A model generated the notes under the pieces. It ran no database searches and was not told where the DNA came from. It saw only the letters and a list, made by a program, of their open reading frames with translations. The translations under genes and the position numbers were made by a program. From assembly GCA_965603355.1 (NCBI GenBank), contig CBFDCQ010000049.1, forward strand, positions 1-23,990: 23,990 bases of DNA, given 5' to 3'. Position 1 is the first letter of the stretch. Each line of letters opens with the position of its first letter. Positions 1-7,130 of this stretch are shown piece by piece. Source of the DNA: CBFDCQ01 sp965603355 (lineage in GTDB: Bacteria > Hydrogenedentota > CAZGCA01 > CBFDCQ01).

Positions 1-199
1 AGAGGACATTTCTAAAGAGTCTTGACACCGGTTTCACGGCAAGCGAGCTCTTGCTGTAACCAATGTTGCGACGGGGACTTACACGAACAGTGCTTGGGAG
101 AAGTCGTTCAACTGAACGACCTTTGGCCCGATTCGGATGCGGATCCTCTGCTGCACAGCGTCAGTTGCGATTGATTCTCAATGCAAACTAGGTCGGCTG
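1..199. other. Non-coding stretch downstream of panE
   Basis: No convincing gene is visible before the panE stop codon. Short open frames here lack a Shine-Dalgarno sequence and any recognisable protein pattern. The only structure seen is the perfect inverted repeat at 103-120, listed separately. Confidence 0.5.
103..120 (-). terminator. Possible terminator hairpin after panE
   Basis: GTCGTTCA and TGAACGAC form a perfect 8-bp stem with a 2-base spacer. It lies about 80 bases beyond the panE stop. On the minus strand the stem is followed by TTCTCCC, which is not a clean U-tract, so intrinsic termination is only a possibility. It could equally be a protein-binding palindrome. Confidence 0.25.
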
Positions 200-1147
200 C
201 TAATCCAGACCGTACTCGCGTTTTCGATCCTCGCGCCAGAACGGGTTGCGTTTTTCGAGTACGCCGACGAGCTCGGTCAATACGAGGTTAACGGGTGCGA
301 CGATGCCTTGTCGTTCGGCCTTTCCTGCAACGGCTGCGTTTATTGAACGGATCTCGGTGGGTTTTCCTCTGATGATGTCCTGGAGCATGGAAGAGACATT
401 CAGCGCGGTTCTCTCGCAGACCTCCTCGACACGAGTCAGAGTGTTCCCGGTTACGTCTCCGGACCGCGCGACCATCTCACACTCGCGGACTACGAGCGCC
501 AGCAGCGCTCGCGCCTCCGGGAGGTCGATGAGTTGCCCGTTTCGCACCCCTGTCAGGGCGGTTAAAGGGTTGATTGCGGCGTTGACTATAACCTTGTTCC
601 AGAGCGTGACATTAACGTCGGTCGTGGTTCGCGCCTCAAGACCGGCATCGTTCAGGGCGGTCACAATTCTCGCGACGTTCTCATCCGGTGAGCCCCGGAA
701 GCGTCCGAGGATCGTGACTCCGGCGCCTGAATGTCTTACGTGTCCCGGTGCTAACAGAGTGGCGCCCAGAGCGGTCGTGCCGGCATAGGCGTGTTCGGCG
801 CCGAACCGTTCGGCGATCAGCTCCGCGTTACCTAACCCGTTCTGCAGCGTGAGGACGGCGCTATTGCTGGACAGCTCGCGCGGTAAGCGTGCGATAGCTG
901 TGGCGGTATCGTACGATTTCACGCATATTATGATCAGGTCGGCGTCGGCGGTCTTAGCGGTATCGGTGGTGGCTTCGACTTTCGCGGTGAAATCTCCGCT
1001 CATGCCGGTAACGAGGATCCCACGGGAAGCGATCAGTTCAGCTCGGTCGGTTCTTTGATCAACCATGACCACGTCATGGTGGGACCTTGCCAGACAAGCC
1101 CCGAACAGGCAGCCCATCGCTCCCGGTCCGAGTATGCTTATCTGCAT
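200..1147 (-). CDS. panE: 2-dehydropantoate 2-reductase (ketopantoate reductase)
   Basis: This enzyme reduces 2-dehydropantoate to D-pantoate with NADPH in pantothenate and coenzyme A synthesis, in the cytoplasm. The 315-residue protein opens with a Rossmann nucleotide-binding loop, GPGAMG at residues 7-12. It continues with the family segments LTLQNGLGN (about 99-107), a WNK motif holding the likely catalytic lysine K185, NPLTALTG (193-200), and a C-terminal GKPTEI segment containing the likely catalytic glutamate E265. The length is normal for the family. The open frame extends 47 codons further upstream, into the tRNA gene; the ATG at 1145-1147 is chosen because the Rossmann fold begins immediately after it. 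It lies 91 bases downstream of tRNA-Ala on the same strand and is probably read from the promoter at 1517-1546. Related 2-hydroxyacid reductases of the ApbA/PanE family with other substrates cannot be excluded. Confidence 0.9.
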   Translation of the reverse strand: MQISILGPGAMGCLFGACLARSHHDVVMVDQRTDRAELIASRGILVTGMSGDFTAKVEATTDTAKTADADLIIICVKSYDTATAIARLPRELSSNSAVLTLQNGLGNAELIAERFGAEHAYAGTTALGATLLAPGHVRHSGAGVTILGRFRGSPDENVARIVTALNDAGLEARTTTDVNVTLWNKVIVNAAINPLTALTGVRNGQLIDLPEARALLALVVRECEMVARSGDVTGNTLTRVEEVCERTALNVSSMLQDIIRGKPTEIRSINAAVAGKAERQGIVAPVNLVLTELVGVLEKRNPFWREDRKREYGLD

Positions 1148-1238
1148 GGGCGATACCTGTGAGCTGCGCGCTCTCCCCAAGAGCGTTCTTGTTGATCGTG
1201 ACGCTGCAGGCCGCGGTTCAGCAGACCCGCTAAACTGG

Positions 1239-1313
1239 TGGTGGAGACGAGGGGAGTTGAACCCCCGACCTATGCGTTGCGAACGCACCGCTCTCCCACT
1301 GAGCTACGTCCCC
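1239..1313 (-). tRNA. tRNA-Ala (anticodon CGC)
   Basis: The minus strand folds as a complete 75-nt cloverleaf. The acceptor stem is GGGGACG/CGTCTCC and includes a G3:U70 pair, the classic alanine identity element. The D stem is GCTC/GAGC, the anticodon stem GTGCG/CGCAT encloses the loop TTCGCAA, and the T stem GGGGG/CCCCT encloses TTCAACT. The anticodon CGC reads the alanine codon GCG. The discriminator base is A and the 3' CCA is encoded. A strong promoter lies about 200 bases upstream, and panE follows. Confidence 0.96.
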
Positions 1314-1442
1314 AGAACATCAGTGTCAAGGGGGAAGGGAAAAGAGGGAAGGGAAAACCGCACATCCTTAAATCAACGCCATCGCAGCAGTTTCTCGCGC
1401 GAAGTCCCTTCCGTCCCTATGCTATCCTTCCTTTTCCCGGCA

Positions 1443-1474
1443 TCCTCTCCAATGCCTCCCTCTCTTGGAGAGGA
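1443..1474. repeat. Perfect 10-bp inverted repeat in the tRNA leader
   Basis: TCCTCTCCAA (1443-1452) and TTGGAGAGGA (1465-1474) are exact reverse complements separated by 12 pyrimidine-rich bases. No T-run follows on either strand, so it is not a typical intrinsic terminator. It would be transcribed ahead of tRNA-Ala and may serve as a processing site, or it may be the relic of a small intergenic repeat. Confidence 0.6.
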
Positions 1475-1516
1475 AGGGGAATTAAATGTAGATCCACATC
1501 ACTGATGCCTCGCGTA

Positions 1517-1546
1517 ATTATACGATCGGCGCCGTCAGAATGTCAA
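1517..1546 (-). promoter_or_regulatory. Strong sigma-70 promoter for tRNA-Ala and possibly panE
   Basis: Read on the minus strand, TTGACA (1546-1541) and TATAAT (1522-1517) are both exact consensus hexamers, separated by 18 bases. Transcription would start near 1510 and run toward the tRNA. Exact matches at both hexamers are rare by chance and suit a stable RNA gene. Confidence 0.72.
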
Positions 1547-1600
1547 ACCGAAGCGAAGTCGGGATGCCGGCAGACGGGCCCGGTTCGGGAAACGCTGCGG

Positions 1601-2512
1601 CTAGTGGCACTTGAAATGTGACAGCGTTTCGCTCACCAACGTTCGCCGCCGATCGTTGGCCATAATGACAAACCGCCTGTTTCGTTGTGGACAGAAGAAT
1701 GCGACACCGTAGAATCGTTTGCGCGTGCGTGGTACGCCGGCACGCGACCTTCGCTTGGCTTTAGTCTCCACAAAGGCGATCCCGTCGTGCGACAGAACGC
1801 GTTCAGTCTTGGTTGTCTTAAAGCGGCGTCTGCTTCGCTTCTTGAAAGCTCGGCTGGCGAGCCGAGTAAGGTCAGCCGCATCCGGTTCGCGTTTAGCGGG
1901 GCCTTTCCACGCCACTATCAATCGGTTTCGCGGTTTCACGCGGAATTCCATCTTCGATGAATCGGTCCTGAACCGTCTCCTCCTGAGCTTGAATTCATGG
2001 GGCAAGCGAAAGCGCAATCCGCGCGCTGACCAGAGGATGCCTTTCGGCGATGGATGGTCTTTTACGGAACTCAGGACCTGCTTGACAAGCGTAAAGTTCT
2101 TGTTTCTCCCATGGAAGATGACGTGCGCCGCGACTATGCGGTTGCAGTCCCGACACCGCCATATCGCGCCCCATGCGTTAACGTCGGTGGACCAGGAGAA
2201 ACACTGAAGTTCCCTGTTACGAACCGCTGATCCGGTGGTGAACGGTTGCGGGCTTTCGCTCAATTGAAGCTTTTTGCCCTCTTTGCGCGCCCTGCGCTTC
2301 AGGACAGCGAGAAACCGTTTCATTGCAGACGTAAGACCCGCATTCTTCTTCGCCTTTGTCCATCTCACCTCGAGCCGCGGGTGTTGCTCATCGTCGACGC
2401 GCAACGAGCCTTCCTTGAACGTGCCGCGCGCGTAGGCCAGGCGCCAGTTCTCGGGAACGTTCACGGTTATGCCTTGCCAGCCTATGGTGTGATACTTTCT
2501 CATTCGCACCAT
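1601..2512 (-). CDS. Highly basic protein of unknown function with an internal duplication
   Basis: The product is not recognised. It has 303 residues, no signal peptide and no membrane segment, and is strikingly rich in Arg and Lys. It appears to be two homologous halves, roughly residues 8-150 and 160-303. ITVNVPENWRLAYARG in the first half lines up with LRFRLPHEFKLRRRRF in the second, each followed by a beta-rich stretch ending in a W-[TK]-x-[AP]-K pattern, a basic helix, and a closing strand plus helix. The first half has a CxxC-like WRCRDC motif near residue 118 that the second lacks. The VPENW-type opening recalls PsbP/Mog1-like folds, but this is a weak impression. It starts 25 bases after the GHMP kinase gene, so it is probably cotranscribed with it. 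The ATG at 2503, three codons downstream, sits behind a better GGATGG ribosome-site match and is an alternative start. Confidence 0.7.
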   Translation of the reverse strand: MVRMRKYHTIGWQGITVNVPENWRLAYARGTFKEGSLRVDDEQHPRLEVRWTKAKKNAGLTSAMKRFLAVLKRRARKEGKKLQLSESPQPFTTGSAVRNRELQCFSWSTDVNAWGAIWRCRDCNRIVAAHVIFHGRNKNFTLVKQVLSSVKDHPSPKGILWSARGLRFRLPHEFKLRRRRFRTDSSKMEFRVKPRNRLIVAWKGPAKREPDAADLTRLASRAFKKRSRRRFKTTKTERVLSHDGIAFVETKAKRRSRAGVPRTRKRFYGVAFFCPQRNRRFVIMANDRRRTLVSETLSHFKCH

Positions 2513-2537
2513 CCAACCGGATGATCGTGCGCGGGAC

Positions 2538-3671
2538 CTATTTGCACTGCCATACCCTCAGTCCATCTTTGGCGATTCTGCACTTGCGTACCACACTATT
2601 ATCGAGGCCGTTCTCCGCAGCCACGCGGGAGAGAAAGGCGACCATCCCGTCGAGTTCTTCCGGGTCCGCAAGGGCGAAGATGGAGCCACCGCCGCCGGCT
2701 CCGGTGAGCTTAGCTCCGAGGGCGCCACGGTCGACCGCAGCGTCGATGAGCAGGTTTGCCTCCGTTCCCGCACCCGTGGTGTGCCCGCAGTACCTCATCA
2801 TCTCGTCCACGAGCCGGTGGTTCTCGTTCATCAGTTCGCCGAAGGTGCGCCAGTCGCCCTCCAAAAGGGCGATCTTGCCTCGCCATGCTGTCGCGCCGAT
2901 CTCTTCCATAATGCGTACCATGAACGGTTTCTCGCCGCCGTGGCGTTCGTGCTGCTCGTGTTCCTCGAGGTACTTCGCGCGCATTACACTATGCACGTCG
3001 CCGGAGTCTCGAACGATGCCCGTGCTGACAATAACGAGCGGCAATTCGGGCACGTAATCGCCGAGTTTCTCGTAGGTGGCATACGGTTCCTGTTTCAGCT
3101 CTTTGTGCAACAGCTTCCCGCGATAGTCAATGTAAGCTATATCGCCTAATACCGGTACGTACCTGTCCGCGTACCCGCATGTGATGCCGAGCTCCTTGGC
3201 CTCGGCTCGCTGTGTAATCTCAGCGATGAAGTAGTCGTTGTGCAGCTTCTCGTCGAGGCGGTAGAACGCCCGAAGTGCGGCAAGAACCGCCAGAACCAGC
3301 ACCGACGATCCACCCAGGCCGCTCTGACGCGGTATGTCGGTCCAGGTGGATATTCTCGCCTTGTTCTCGTTGAATCTCGTCGCGAACGGATCACTATACT
3401 TCTTCAGGATATTGACGGCCGCCTTGGGTAGGTCGAACTTGCCGCCGTACTCGAGCCTTTCGGCATCGAACGACTCCGATTCAACGGTTGTGAACCGGTC
3501 GGTGCCCTCGACCCTCTGGAGCAGCTCGAGAGTGAGCTCGTCGGCCTCCTCGATGAACGCTCCGCCGCGCTCCTCTACAGCCGCCGATATGGTTTGATGA
3601 TCGCCCTCGTTCGCATCGCTCGGATTGCCCAGCACATTTACGCGTGCCGGCACGCTCACGCCGTATTTCAT
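2538..3671 (-). CDS. GHMP-family sugar kinase (glucuronokinase/HddA-like)
   Basis: This is a small-molecule kinase of the galactokinase, homoserine, mevalonate and phosphomevalonate family, transferring ATP phosphate to a sugar-like alcohol in the cytoplasm. The 377-residue product shows the N-terminal substrate segment VPARVNVLGNPSD (about 7-19), the ATP-binding loop PRQSGLGGSS (114-123), a GYADR segment near 166-170 with a likely catalytic Asp, and the C-terminal KLTGAGGGGS motif (321-330). The NPSD version of the first motif resembles glucuronokinases and heptose-7-phosphate kinases more than mevalonate kinases, so a sugar-1-kinase role is likely but the substrate is open. A TTG at 3710 would extend the frame by 13 codons; the ATG at 3669-3671 is preferred because the conserved VPAR segment follows at once. 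The gene lies between envelope-protein genes and a basic hypothetical gene on the same strand, which hints at cell-surface glycan work. Confidence 0.83.
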   Translation of the reverse strand: MKYGVSVPARVNVLGNPSDANEGDHQTISAAVEERGGAFIEEADELTLELLQRVEGTDRFTTVESESFDAERLEYGGKFDLPKAAVNILKKYSDPFATRFNENKARISTWTDIPRQSGLGGSSVLVLAVLAALRAFYRLDEKLHNDYFIAEITQRAEAKELGITCGYADRYVPVLGDIAYIDYRGKLLHKELKQEPYATYEKLGDYVPELPLVIVSTGIVRDSGDVHSVMRAKYLEEHEQHERHGGEKPFMVRIMEEIGATAWRGKIALLEGDWRTFGELMNENHRLVDEMMRYCGHTTGAGTEANLLIDAAVDRGALGAKLTGAGGGGSIFALADPEELDGMVAFLSRVAAENGLDNSVVRKCRIAKDGLRVWQCK

Positions 3672-3752
3672 TGTCGCAAAGATCTCCGTTTTGGCATTGT
3701 CTAAAATCAACGTTGGAGTGGATCAGGCCGAGGACGGTGTGACTCACTCAGG

Positions 3753-4379
3753 CTAATCCTGCACTGAAACCTCCGCCTCGGTCAAGGCAGTTCCGTCGAA
3801 AGGGCAGTACTTGTAGTCCGCTTCCTCGAAAGACTTCCCGCACTTCGCACACTCTTTCAGTTCGGGGGAGTCCGTTTCGGAGAATGTGATCGAACGGATG
3901 TACTGTTTAGTCACGTCAATGGGCTGATGTCTGTCCCTGTCGGTCTGCTTGGGTTTAAGATATGCTTTCTGGACGATGTACTTTGACGGACGCACCTCTA
4001 CGACACCGTCGGATTGCTGCCAGGACAACCACCCTCTGAATACCTCGCCGTTGCGCAGCGTCACCGTTACCGTCTGCTGTTTCTCCGACGGTCCTATAAA
4101 CCGCCGCCAAATGCGTTTCAGGAACGGTGTCTTGCCGGACACGGCCGGACGAGCGTCGGCAACCTCAATCTTCTCGATATCCTCGATCGGTACGGCGGCC
4201 TTCTCCCGCGAATCAGCAAGGACTATCGTTATCGTATCCTTTGGCGGAATGTTTATCTCGCCTTTGAGCGCATCGCCCGTTTTGAGCTGGACCGTTCCCG
4301 AAACCGCGGACGACCTCGTCGCGTGCGAACCAACCAGCGTCAGAATTAGCGCAAAACCTACCAGCATCCTACCGTTCAT
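3753..4379 (-). CDS. Secreted or membrane-anchored protein with C-terminal zinc ribbon
   Basis: The function is unknown. The 208-residue protein has a basic start and a hydrophobic stretch at residues 5-19, typical of a signal peptide or N-terminal anchor. Two beta-rich segments follow: SGTVQLKTGDALKGEI (27-42) and VTVTLRNGEVFRGWLSW (104-120). They read like two copies of a small SH3- or LSm-like beta motif, each built around T-G/N-G-D/E-x-[LF]-[KR]-G. The C-terminus has a zinc ribbon with C177, C180 and C192, and Asp195 in place of a fourth cysteine (CPFDG), a variant known from other bacterial zinc ribbons. The ATG at 4377-4379 is chosen over an upstream start because the signal sequence begins there and AGGA lies just upstream. 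It is the third gene of a run of three envelope proteins. Confidence 0.75.
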   Translation of the reverse strand: MNGRMLVGFALILTLVGSHATRSSAVSGTVQLKTGDALKGEINIPPKDTITIVLADSREKAAVPIEDIEKIEVADARPAVSGKTPFLKRIWRRFIGPSEKQQTVTVTLRNGEVFRGWLSWQQSDGVVEVRPSKYIVQKAYLKPKQTDRDRHQPIDVTKQYIRSITFSETDSPELKECAKCGKSFEEADYKYCPFDGTALTEAEVSVQD

Positions 4380-4419
4380 TTTGGATGTCCTATTGCCGGC
4401 CCGCGAATCATGTCTGCAT

Positions 4420-5031
4420 TCAGAAGATCCTGCGGAAAAAAGCGCCCACCCTGCCAAAGAACGACAGGCGTTCCGCATCGCCCATCCGATCAACCGTCCC
4501 GGTGACGTCCGCCCACGTCTCGCCGCGTAGAACGCTTGTTTTCTCCACCTCGAACAGCGAGTGCATGAGCGTCCATTTCCCGCTTTCGTACACGTACGTA
4601 TCCGTTTGTTTCCCTATGTCGCGTATGAACTCTTCGTCCTGTGCACAGGTGTACCGCGACGAGTGATACTTGGTTGTGAAACGCGCCTTTCGCACTGCAA
4701 CCGTTGCCTCGTACGGCTTGAGGGTAGATTCTGTCTCTCTGATACTGAACTCCGGTTCGCCCAGGGTAGCAGGGTACAGCTCGAAGCGCTTGTAGAAATA
4801 AGGTGGCGTGGACCGTATTCTGTCTTCCTCATCCAGCTTGGTGCGCTCGGCGGAGGCGATATGTTCCTGCACGGCTGCTTTTAGCTTATCGAGGGCGCGG
4901 CTCTGGGCGCCCAGTGCGTCGGCGGGCCCGCTCTCCTCATCAGGTTGCGTCACGTTAACGGCGGCTCTGTGACGCGTGCATGAATTCATGCACAGCAATA
5001 CCGTCAGGGCCGCAACGGCGACGTGCCGCAT
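4420..5031 (-). CDS. Probable lipoprotein of unknown function
   Basis: The function is not recognised. The 203-residue product begins with a short basic and hydrophobic signal (residues 1-17) and reaches Cys18 in the context CMNSC, an imperfect lipobox. It is therefore probably lipid-anchored, but ordinary secretion is possible. A charged, likely helical stretch follows (about 45-75), then a beta-rich region of Tyr, Phe and Glu residues (80-190) that could be an NTF2-like or similar small alpha/beta fold. The ATG at 5029-5031 is preferred to a TTG at 5070 that would overlap the upstream gene. No clear ribosome site precedes it, and translation may depend on the upstream gene, which ends 22 bases earlier. 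The zinc-ribbon gene follows after 40 bases. Confidence 0.7.
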   Translation of the reverse strand: MRHVAVAALTVLLCMNSCTRHRAAVNVTQPDEESGPADALGAQSRALDKLKAAVQEHIASAERTKLDEEDRIRSTPPYFYKRFELYPATLGEPEFSIRETESTLKPYEATVAVRKARFTTKYHSSRYTCAQDEEFIRDIGKQTDTYVYESGKWTLMHSLFEVEKTSVLRGETWADVTGTVDRMGDAERLSFFGRVGAFFRRIF

Positions 5032-5053
5032 CGACGATATGGCTGGACGTGTC

Positions 5054-5950
5054 TCACCTGCCGGCCTCAAAAATGCACCCTCCCTTACCCACCTTCAGAG
5101 GCACGTTTCGTTTATCGTCGTACAGCGATACGAGTTTATTGGCCTCGTCGATGGCCGTCACGCGCATATCCATGAAGCTGTCGCCGACGGCCACATTCTT
5201 CTGTCCCTGCCATTGCGTCTCTATTGCCGCGACCTGATTGCCTTCTGAGTCCGTGGCAATCGCGGCGAGGTGCAACGAGTACCTGGTTCTGTCTTCCTCC
5301 GCGAGCCTCGCCAGCATCATGACCTCGTTGTTCCCCGGCTCAATCTCCAAAGTCCGCTCGGCGTACGCGATCACCTGACCGTAGTCTCTCGCGCGGTACA
5401 GCCCTTGCATATGTTGCCTGAGGCTGCCTCGAATGTCGGCCAACATATTCTGTGCCCGGTCGCTGTCAGGGTATACCTCAATCGCCTTATGCGCGGTTCT
5501 CAGAGCTTCAACCAGGTTCCCGCCCGCTTTGTAGCCATTTGCCTCTTTGAGTATCTCCACAACGTGTGCATCTTTGAGGTGCGCGCTCTGTCGGCCGGCA
5601 AAACGCACTATCCACACGCCGGCCACGACCAATCCGGCGACGGCGGCGGCGACAAGCAAAGCCGTCAAGGTCCCTTTCACATACGGCATAGACATAAAGC
5701 TGCGCCTGCTCTGTTTATGTATCCTCTCGGTCTTCTCCTTAAGCTCCGCCTGAAGGGCTTGATATGCGCCGACGAATGTCTCGCCCTTCACGTCCCTGCT
5801 CTCCTCGGGGCGACCAATGTCATCGACGGTGAGTTTGAGTTCCTTTGTCAGCGGCTCTCCCACTCTCTCACCGCAGTACCTGCATTTCCGCGCAAAATTA
5901 CTTATCTCCTCGCGGCAATACGGGCATATCTTGCTCTTATCATCCGTCAT
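5054..5950 (-). CDS. Membrane protein: zinc ribbon, one TM segment, TPR-like repeats, small C-terminal beta domain
   Basis: The exact function is unknown. The 298-residue protein has an N-terminal zinc ribbon with C9, C12, C23 and C26 (CPYC and CRYC), a linker, and a single transmembrane helix at about 94-116. Two TPR-like helical repeats follow at about 130-205 (ALRTAHKAIEVYPDS and VIAYAERTLEIEPGN are typical). The last part, about 226-292, is a small beta-rich domain whose pattern of [VI]-A-x-I-E then V-A-V-G-D-S-F-x-x-x-R-V-x-x-I resembles the periplasmic domains of GspC and PilP in secretion and pilus systems. That likeness is an inference. The zinc ribbon would be cytoplasmic and the TPR and C-terminal parts outside. 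It is the first gene of the set after promoter 6047-6076, with an SD (GGAGG) inside a small hairpin. Confidence 0.8.
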   Translation of the reverse strand: MTDDKSKICPYCREEISNFARKCRYCGERVGEPLTKELKLTVDDIGRPEESRDVKGETFVGAYQALQAELKEKTERIHKQSRRSFMSMPYVKGTLTALLVAAAVAGLVVAGVWIVRFAGRQSAHLKDAHVVEILKEANGYKAGGNLVEALRTAHKAIEVYPDSDRAQNMLADIRGSLRQHMQGLYRARDYGQVIAYAERTLEIEPGNNEVMMLARLAEEDRTRYSLHLAAIATDSEGNQVAAIETQWQGQKNVAVGDSFMDMRVTAIDEANKLVSLYDDKRNVPLKVGKGGCIFEAGR

Positions 5951-5966
5951 GGGAGGAATCCCTCCT
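5951..5966 (-). promoter_or_regulatory. Ribosome-binding site within a small hairpin
   Basis: On the minus strand the SD core GGAGG (5965-5961) is followed after a 4-base loop by CCTCC (5956-5952), directly before the ATG at 5950. The SD can therefore pair with its own complement. A 5-bp, GC-rich stem with a short loop could dampen initiation of the zinc ribbon-TPR gene. Confidence 0.4.
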
Positions 5967-6046
5967 CAACTCTAATGAGAACAATCCGCCACCCTGATAC
6001 GCCTGCCCCACTTTTTGTCCTCTTCCGGACAATCGAGTCCGTTGCC

Positions 6047-6076
6047 ATACTATCACGTTATTAGCAGAATTGGCAA
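6047..6076 (-). promoter_or_regulatory. Probable promoter for the envelope-protein genes
   Basis: On the minus strand, TTGCCA (6076-6071, 5 of 6 consensus) and TAGTAT (6052-6047, 4 of 6) are separated by 18 bases. They lie about 100 bases upstream of the zinc ribbon-TPR gene. A 6-bp inverted repeat, TTGTCC/GGACAA, at about 6016-6033 falls in the leader but has no T-run on the minus strand. Confidence 0.45.
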
Positions 6077-6122
6077 TAGAAAAACGTAGGCTGTGCCGAG
6101 AGTTGCACGGGTCCTGACGCCG

Positions 6123-7130
6123 TCATTGTTCCTCACGGTACGTCATCCTCTGAACCCACAACTGGAGGAGGCCGGGTTTCCCGCCGCCGTCGTAGTGGAA
6201 ACAATACTTACCGTTAGGGGAGATCATAAGTGGTGGCCCCAGGAGAACTCTCTCTTCTTCCAACCCGAGAAGCTCTATCTCGTGTTCGACAGTGCCGTCT
6301 TCACTGTATCTCCTTAGGAAGCACAGCCTTCCTCCTTCCTTGAAAAGGCGAAAATAGACCCAGCCTCGATACCTAACGGGAGGACCGGCTCCTTCCCTCT
6401 CCTCCTCAAACTCTCCCAGCACTGTGCCAGACTCGTCGAGGACTGTTATTACACCCTTCCCCAGATTCTTGTCATAGCGGCTCTTGTAGTACCGTCCGTT
6501 CTTGTCATACATCTTGCAGGGAACGAACTTCACGAAATTGTTGTCTTTATCCACTAACTGTAGTTGGTACTTGTATCCGGCGGTAGCAGTGAGATACTTC
6601 AGTCCGTCCCTGCCAAACGGTGCCGTCATGCTAAGGGCTATGTCCGGCTGCGCAGCATCAGGCACCAGTTCCGCTTTCTGCTTCTCAGAAAACGCCCACC
6701 CGTCTGCGGCGCGCGTGACGGTATACTGGATATCTTCGCCTCTGCCTGCGATCACAGCATCTACGTGCAGAACGCGATCCTCATCCGCGATGATCTTGAT
6801 TGGATGATATAGCTCTTCGGTCGTCAGCACTTGGTGGCGTTGGCCATCCTTGGTGAACACGAGTATCTTGTTCCCAAACGTGTCACAAACATATATGTAG
6901 CCGTCGTTGTCCACTGCCTTGCCACTCGGCCCTTCTCCATCTCCCTGCGTACCACGCCGGACCACCAGATCCCATAGGCCGCTTCCCTCCTCTGCGAGAA
7001 ACATTCTCGGACCGGCCGTAAGAGTGGCACGCTCCTCCGCTGCAGCAGTGGAAACTGCGCTGGCAGCCGCCGTGCAACAAAGCAGAAGCGCCACGAACAT
7101 TCTCAGCGCATAAGTCACCTTGGTGCTCAT
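6123..7130 (-). CDS. Secreted NHL/beta-propeller-like protein, paralogue B
   Basis: This is the second of two tandem paralogues. The 335-residue product has a clear signal peptide (hydrophobic core about residues 10-24 with Ala-rich cleavage region near 24-31), so it is exported. After it comes an NHL-like repeat with the hallmark DNDGYIYVCDTFGNKILVF (about 74-92), then further beta-rich blades to the end. The closing segment ISPNGKYCF resembles a WD40/TolB-type blade. Compared with its partner it has lost one residue in the GPSG-x-AVD turn and has Cys where the partner has Pro (YVCDT versus YVPDT). Its ATG overlaps the stop of the upstream copy as ATGA, so translation is coupled. NHL folds usually bind proteins or carbohydrates; the partner is unknown. 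Confidence 0.78.
   Translation of the reverse strand: MSTKVTYALRMFVALLLCCTAAASAVSTAAAEERATLTAGPRMFLAEEGSGLWDLVVRRGTQGDGEGPSGKAVDNDGYIYVCDTFGNKILVFTKDGQRHQVLTTEELYHPIKIIADEDRVLHVDAVIAGRGEDIQYTVTRAADGWAFSEKQKAELVPDAAQPDIALSMTAPFGRDGLKYLTATAGYKYQLQLVDKDNNFVKFVPCKMYDKNGRYYKSRYDKNLGKGVITVLDESGTVLGEFEEEREGAGPPVRYRGWVYFRLFKEGGRLCFLRRYSEDGTVEHEIELLGLEEERVLLGPPLMISPNGKYCFHYDGGGKPGLLQLWVQRMTYREEQ

Larger units (their letters stand above)
1314..1600. other. Intergenic leader of tRNA-Ala
   Basis: No gene is seen here. On the minus strand the stretch holds a near-consensus promoter at 1517-1546 and a roughly 200-nt leader running to the tRNA. The leader contains a perfect 10-bp stem-loop (1443-1474) and alternating purine-rich and pyrimidine-rich runs (GGGAAGGG-type tracts around 1330-1357, matching pyrimidine tracts around 1406-1438) that could pair with each other. 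Confidence 0.6.

Noticed and set aside
22..27. TTGACA as a rightward promoter at the left edge
   Set aside because: No acceptable -10 lies 16-18 bases downstream and no rightward gene follows.
1324..1329. TTGACA on the minus strand just before tRNA-Ala
   Set aside because: Its -10 would fall inside the tRNA; the promoter at 1517-1546 is far better.
1238..1621. Rightward open frame across the tRNA region, with a PPTYALRTHRSPTELRP-like peptide
   Set aside because: It is the complementary reading of tRNA-Ala, a frequent source of false proteins; there is no ribosome site or family match.
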